A stretch of 9,281 bases of DNA from Limisphaerales bacterium (GTDB lineage Bacteria > Verrucomicrobiota > Verrucomicrobiae > Limisphaerales > UBA11358), in assembly GCA_003152145.1 (NCBI GenBank), contig PLZL01000323.1, positions 1 through 9,281 on the forward strand, written 5' to 3'. The position numbers and the translations under genes are program-made. The notes under the pieces are model-generated. The model did no database searches and was not told the origin of the DNA. It saw nothing but the letters and a program-made list of their open reading frames with translations. Positions 6,047-9,281 of this stretch are shown one piece after another; positions within the stretch are counted from its first letter, which is position 1; each line of letters starts with the position of its first letter.

Positions 6047-7438
6047 ATGGCTTATCAGATGTCAGCATCGGTTTGGTTGAGACGCGCAGTTCTTGTTCTT
6101 TTGGGGATTGGGCTCTGCGTTGCGATGACGGCATCTTCCGCGTTTGCCACCGGCAGCGTGACGCTGGCCTGGAACCCGAGCATTTCCACGAACGTTGCTG
6201 GCTACAAGATTTACTACGGATTGGCGAGTGGTGTTTACAACAATACGATTTCTGTCGGCAGTTCGACAAATGTGACCGTCACCGGTTTGGTCGAAGGAAC
6301 GACGTATTATTTTGCAGCCACGGCTGTTGATGCACTCGGCGTCGAAAGCCAATTTTCGAACGAAACCTCATATTCAGTTCCCACGAATTCCACTCCAACC
6401 GCGCCTCCAACGCTGAACACGCTGACCGACATGACAATCAACGAGAACGCGGGATTGCAGACGGTGAATTTGAGCGGAATCACTTCCGGGGCGGCGAACG
6501 AAGCGCAAACTCTGACAGTGACGGCGGTGTCGGACAATCCGGGTTTGATTCCGAATCCGATGGCCAATTACACGAGTCCGAACACGACAGGGACGTTGAG
6601 CTTCACTCCGGCGTCCGGCAGTTACGGGACGGCGACCGTCACCGTAACGGTCAACGACAATGGAGCGGGCAAATACCTCGTTACACAAAGCTTTACGGTC
6701 ACGGTGAACGCGGTGAACCAGCCGCCGACACTGGATCCTTTGAACGCAGGCAGCGTCCCAACTATTTTAATTCCACCGCAAACTCAAACGGCTGAAGATG
6801 GATGTGTCGTCAGCCTTGCTGCGCGCGTCACGAGTGATCCACCCCCAACCTATCAGTGGTTCTTCAACGGCAACGCCATCGCTGGCTGCACGAACCGGCT
6901 GTGCCTGTCGGGCATCCAGGCGTCGAATGTCGGCGCATATACGCTGGTCGTCAGCAACGCCCGCGGTGCGGTTACCAGCGCGCCGGCCATGCTCAACGTG
7001 ATTGCGCCGGTTGAGCGCAGGCCGGTTCCGGCTGTCAACCTGATGGCGCAGCCGGGAAGTTCTTTGGGCCTTGATTACTGTGATGTCACTGGCTCCCCGT
7101 CGGATTGGAAAACCATCGCTACGATGACTTTGAGCAACGCTTCGCAATTTTATTTCGATGTTTCCGAGCCGCTCCCGCCGCAGCGCTTCTACCGCGCTTG
7201 GCAGACGGGAACGCCCAGTGTGGTTCCGTCTCTGAACCTGTTAGGCATGGTCCCGGCAATCACGTTGACTGGAATCGTGGGCGCCTCGTTGCGTTTGGAT
7301 TACATCAACGCCATCGGCCCGACGGATGCCTGGGTCACGCTTGAAACGGTGACATTGACCAACACGTCGCAGTTTTATTTCGATGTCTCTGTGCTCGGCC
7401 AACCAGCGCGGCTCTACCGTATTGCGTCGGTTCCTTAA
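6047..7438 (+). CDS. Secreted multidomain surface/matrix protein: fibronectin III, cadherin/Ig-like domains, two C-terminal repeats
   Basis: The longest frame starts at ATG 6038 (466 residues). That codon lies upstream of the +1 predicted from the sigma-54 promoter (about 6046), so I place the start at ATG 6047, with ATG 6059 as alternative; no Shine-Dalgarno precedes any of them. Numbered from 6038, residues ~12-37 are a signal peptide (AVLVLLGIGLCVAM...SAFA). Residues ~39-115 are a fibronectin III domain (VTLAWNPS, VAGYKIYYG, GLVEGTTYYFAATAVD). Residues ~123-226 are a cadherin-like/Ig-like sandwich (MTINENAG, TVTVTVNDNG). Residues ~240-322 are an Ig-like domain (TYQWFFNGNAI, SNVGAYTLVVSNARG). 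Two ~50-residue repeats follow (337-388 and 412-463), each with LDY, W, TL.N.SQFYFDV and R.YR. There is no catalytic motif, PEP-CTERM or LPXTG, so the role is probably adhesive or matrix-forming. The stop codon touches the IS66 remnant, so I cannot exclude that the C-terminus was altered. Confidence 0.85.
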   Translation: MAYQMSASVWLRRAVLVLLGIGLCVAMTASSAFATGSVTLAWNPSISTNVAGYKIYYGLASGVYNNTISVGSSTNVTVTGLVEGTTYYFAATAVDALGVESQFSNETSYSVPTNSTPTAPPTLNTLTDMTINENAGLQTVNLSGITSGAANEAQTLTVTAVSDNPGLIPNPMANYTSPNTTGTLSFTPASGSYGTATVTVTVNDNGAGKYLVTQSFTVTVNAVNQPPTLDPLNAGSVPTILIPPQTQTAEDGCVVSLAARVTSDPPPTYQWFFNGNAIAGCTNRLCLSGIQASNVGAYTLVVSNARGAVTSAPAMLNVIAPVERRPVPAVNLMAQPGSSLGLDYCDVTGSPSDWKTIATMTLSNASQFYFDVSEPLPPQRFYRAWQTGTPSVVPSLNLLGMVPAITLTGIVGASLRLDYINAIGPTDAWVTLETVTLTNTSQFYFDVSVLGQPARLYRIASVP

Positions 7439-7788
7439 GGCGGATCTCCTTCGCCTTGCCCTTGGCCCAGGCTGCAGGCGTGAACGCTTTGATCTCGGTG
7501 ATCTTGGCGACCCGGCAAGCGTGTGAACAAATCCTTCAGACAATCAAATGGGTTGAGGCCATGCCGCCGGCAACTGCCCAGCAGGGTGTAGATCACCGCG
7601 CTACGTTCGACAGCCTCAGGATGCCCGATGAACAGAAAATTGCGTTTTCCGGGCGCATTGGGCTGAATGGCATTCTCGATTAAATTGTTATCTATTTCCA
7701 AAGTGCCGTCCTCCACGAACTGCGTCAAAGCCGACCAGCGTTTCAACGCGTAATCAATCGCCTGACTGGGCAACCCTTTGCGGCAAAG
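7439..7788 (-). pseudogene. IS66-family transposase (TnpC) C-terminal remnant, frameshifted
   Basis: Read on the minus strand from ~7788, the translation is clearly the end of an IS66 TnpC: GLPSQAIDYALKRWSALTQF, EDGTLEIDNNLIENAIQP, NFLFIGHPEAVERSAVIYTL, then GLNPFDCLKDLFTRLPG. The DNN..E motif (around 7692-7677) contains the last acidic residue of the transposase catalytic triad. After TRLPG the frame breaks. The expected tail AKITEIKAFTPAAWAKGKAK is present in the next frame, so a one-base change near 7509-7513 (an extra base in the CCC run) has shifted it. Only about the last 115 of roughly 500 residues remain; the N-terminal domains, tnpA/tnpB and the terminal inverted repeats are missing. 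The remnant directly abuts the stop codon of the preceding gene and, on the other side, an orphan + strand tail. It cannot be an active element. Confidence 0.88.
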
Positions 7789-7960
7789 TCCGTCGCCGGA
7801 CCAACTCCAGGGCGCGGTGCAGCCGAACCAATACGGGTCGCGTTTGCCGAATCTGGTCAATTGGGCCTCGGTGCTGACAAACACCGCGCCGTTCATGTTT
7901 GTGGACACCAATGCGAGCCAGTTCAAGCAGCGGTTCTATCGTTCGTTTCATCTTCCTTGA
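7778..7960 (+). pseudogene. Orphan C-terminal repeat of a Verrucomicrobia-type secreted protein
   Basis: This + strand frame ends with NLVNWASVLTNTAPFMFVDT, then NASQFKQRFYRSFHLP and a stop. It is the same repeat type as the two at the end of the upstream surface protein (W..L.T.TLTN...F.FD......R.YR), but of a different subtype. There is no good start codon, ribosome binding site or signal peptide, and the frame runs back into the IS66 remnant around 7780. I read it as the surviving 3' end of a gene whose front was lost when the IS66 element inserted and decayed. It could alternatively be the displaced original C-terminus of the upstream gene. The junction carries a small palindrome (CTTTG-CGG-CAAAG, 7776-7788). 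Confidence 0.65.
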
Positions 7961-8060
7961 CACCGCCATCCGATTTTAGGCAAGGAATTGTCCGTCGGGA
8001 CGTTACCAAGACCTCCGGCCTTCAAAAGAGGAGATGGGGAAAGGCTGATGGGAAGAGGGG
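7961..8060. other. Short convergent intergenic region with no clear element
   Basis: This 100-base gap lies between the orphan repeat tail (+) and the regulator stop (-). I see no strong hairpin plus T-run for either direction, so termination of the regulator transcript is not explained by an intrinsic terminator here. Confidence 0.5.
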
Positions 8061-9281
8061 CTATTCTTTAGCGATGCCCAACTTTTCCATCAGTTCATAA
8101 AGGGTGGGCCGGCTGATTCCGAGTTCCGCTGCGGCGCTGGTGATTTTTCCCGAATTTTTTCGCAACACACGTTCGACCATTTCCCGTTCCACGGCTTCCC
8201 GCGCCTCCTTGAGCGTGCCGACGTTCCCGCTGGCCACAGGCGTTAATTCAAGGTCTTGAACGGTCAGGCGTTTGCCTTCGGCCATGATGACGGCACGCCG
8301 GACGCAATTCTCCAGTTCGCGCACATTTCCCGGCCAGGAGTGAGTGTTTAAAGCGCGAACCGCACCCCGGTCGAAAGTCAGGCCCGCCTTCTTGGCTTGA
8401 AGTGTAAATCGTTGGAGGAAGGATTGAGCCAGCAGGTGAATGTCGTTTTCGCGTTCACAAAGCGGCGGCATTACGATTTGAACCACGGCCAGGCGGTAAT
8501 ATAAATCCTCACGAAATGTTCCGGCAGACATGCCTTTCTTCAAATCGGCATTGGTTGCCGCAATTACCCGCGTCTCGATTTGGATGTCCTGCCTCCCGCC
8601 CACCCGCTGAATGCACTGTTCCTGAAGAAACCGAAGGAGCTTTACCTGCAATGGCAGGGGAATTTCCCCGATTTCATCCAGAAAGAGCGTTCCCCCGCCC
8701 GCCATTTCGATTCGTCCCATGCGTTGGACATGAGCGCCGGTGAACGCGCCTTTTTCATGTCCAAACAGTTCGCTTTCCAAAAGCGTTTCCGGGATCGCAC
8801 TACAGTTGATGGCCACGAAAGAGCCGTTTTTCCGGCTGCTTCGCTGATGAATGGCCCGCGCCGCCATTTCTTTGCCGGTTCCGCTTTCACCCAGAATCAG
8901 CACGGGCACGTTGGTGGTGGCGACTTTGCGGATTGCATCGAACACCACCTGCATTGGACGGCTGGTGCCGAGCATGCCTTCAAAAGCGTCGCCCTGCAAC
9001 AATTGCTGCATCTCCCGATATTCCCGTTCGAGCTGCGCGACATGGAAGCAGCGTCTCAAGAGAAACTTCAGTTCTTCCATTTCCACGGGCTTGCACAGGA
9101 AATCATAGGCTCCAGCCCCGATGGCGCGAAGCGCCACGTCCTTTTCGCCCTGGCCGGTGATGATGACAACTTTGGCCAGCCGATCCAGGGCCAGCAGGTC
9201 GGACAAGGCCGCCAAGCCTTCCTCCGGGGTGGTGGGCTGGGGCGGCAGTCCCAAGTCCAGCAAAACAACCGCCGGCAGTTC
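8061..9281 (-). CDS. prsR: Sigma-54-dependent response regulator, PrsR-like (PEP-CTERM-box type), N-terminus outside window
   Basis: 406 residues are visible, read from the window edge to TAG at 8061-8063; the first ~50 residues of the receiver lie outside. Numbering from the first visible residue: the receiver domain has the phosphoacceptor D9 (AVVLLDLG), T42 (VVIITG) and K64 (LCKP). A linker helix follows at ~75-95, then the AAA+ domain with Walker A GESGTGKE (131-138), the sigma-54 contact loop GAFTGA (178-183), Walker B TLFLDEIG (198-205) and FREDLYYRL (256-264). The Fis-type helix-turn-helix is at ~378-402 (ITSAAAELGISRPTLYELME). This is a complete NtrC-type activator, expected to bind upstream sites and open sigma-54 promoters by ATP hydrolysis once phosphorylated. 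The domain order and details (YDFLCKP, SRPTLYELMEKLGI, AVIMAEGK) resemble PrsR, partner of the kinase PrsK in exosortase/PEP-CTERM systems. No kinase gene is visible. The gene converges on the scarred region. Confidence 0.88.
   Translation of the reverse strand, partial: ELPAVVLLDLGLPPQPTTPEEGLAALSDLLALDRLAKVVIITGQGEKDVALRAIGAGAYDFLCKPVEMEELKFLLRRCFHVAQLEREYREMQQLLQGDAFEGMLGTSRPMQVVFDAIRKVATTNVPVLILGESGTGKEMAARAIHQRSSRKNGSFVAINCSAIPETLLESELFGHEKGAFTGAHVQRMGRIEMAGGGTLFLDEIGEIPLPLQVKLLRFLQEQCIQRVGGRQDIQIETRVIAATNADLKKGMSAGTFREDLYYRLAVVQIVMPPLCERENDIHLLAQSFLQRFTLQAKKAGLTFDRGAVRALNTHSWPGNVRELENCVRRAVIMAEGKRLTVQDLELTPVASGNVGTLKEAREAVEREMVERVLRKNSGKITSAAAELGISRPTLYELMEKLGIAKE

Noticed and set aside
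7430..7795. Terminal inverted repeats and 8-base target duplication of an IS66 element
   Set aside because: I compared the sequences flanking the remnant and found no matching inverted ends or duplicated 8-mer; both ends appear lost.
7792..7926. Upstream part of the minus-strand transposase frame (MNWLALVSTNMNG...) as transposase sequence
   Set aside because: This part does not resemble IS66, and the + strand reads as a secreted-protein C-terminal repeat, so the minus-strand frame is open here by chance.
1..9281. CRISPR array, tRNA or rRNA genes
   Set aside because: I saw no regularly spaced direct repeats, tRNA-like cloverleaf or ribosomal RNA sequence on either strand by eye.

Overview
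The window looks like chromosomal DNA from a Verrucomicrobiota bacterium (Pedosphaera/Limisphaerales-like). This is inferred from three things: the mix of secreted polysaccharide-degrading enzymes, the Arg/Gly-rich loops in them, and the C-terminal 'W..L...TLTN..QFYFD......R.YR' repeats that I associate with secreted proteins of that group. No marker gene is present to prove the lineage.

Region 1 (1-4663, + strand) is a compact carbohydrate-degradation operon. It holds the 3' end of a GH3-type beta-glucosidase (fibronectin III-like tail), a full-length secreted GH74-type xyloglucanase with both catalytic aspartates in place, and, 3 bases further on, a secreted TIM-barrel hydrolase-like protein that I cannot assign to a named family. 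Together they suggest breakdown of a beta-glucan such as xyloglucan: GH74 cuts the backbone and GH3 releases glucose.

Region 2 (4664-5740) has a 320-base spacer with possible regulatory elements. It is followed by one outer-membrane polysaccharide-export lipoprotein gene (Poly_export plus one SLBB domain) with a good ribosome binding site and a textbook intrinsic terminator.

Region 3 (5740-7438) is the most interesting part. A near-perfect sigma-54 (-24/-12) promoter, preceded by a symmetric pair of 11-base inverted sites at enhancer distance, reads into a secreted multidomain protein (fibronectin III, cadherin/Ig-like domains, two C-terminal repeats). The predicted transcript starts just inside the longest reading frame, so the start needs correction and the mRNA may be leaderless or nearly so.

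Region 4 (7439-7960) is scarred. It holds a decayed, frameshifted tail of an IS66-family transposase on the minus strand, directly abutting an orphan C-terminal repeat of another secreted protein on the plus strand.

Region 5 (8061 to the window end, minus strand) encodes a sigma-54-dependent response regulator. It resembles PrsR, the regulator associated with PEP-CTERM/exosortase exopolysaccharide systems. The working model (inference) is that this regulator activates the sigma-54 promoter of region 3 and links a surface/matrix protein to exopolysaccharide export.
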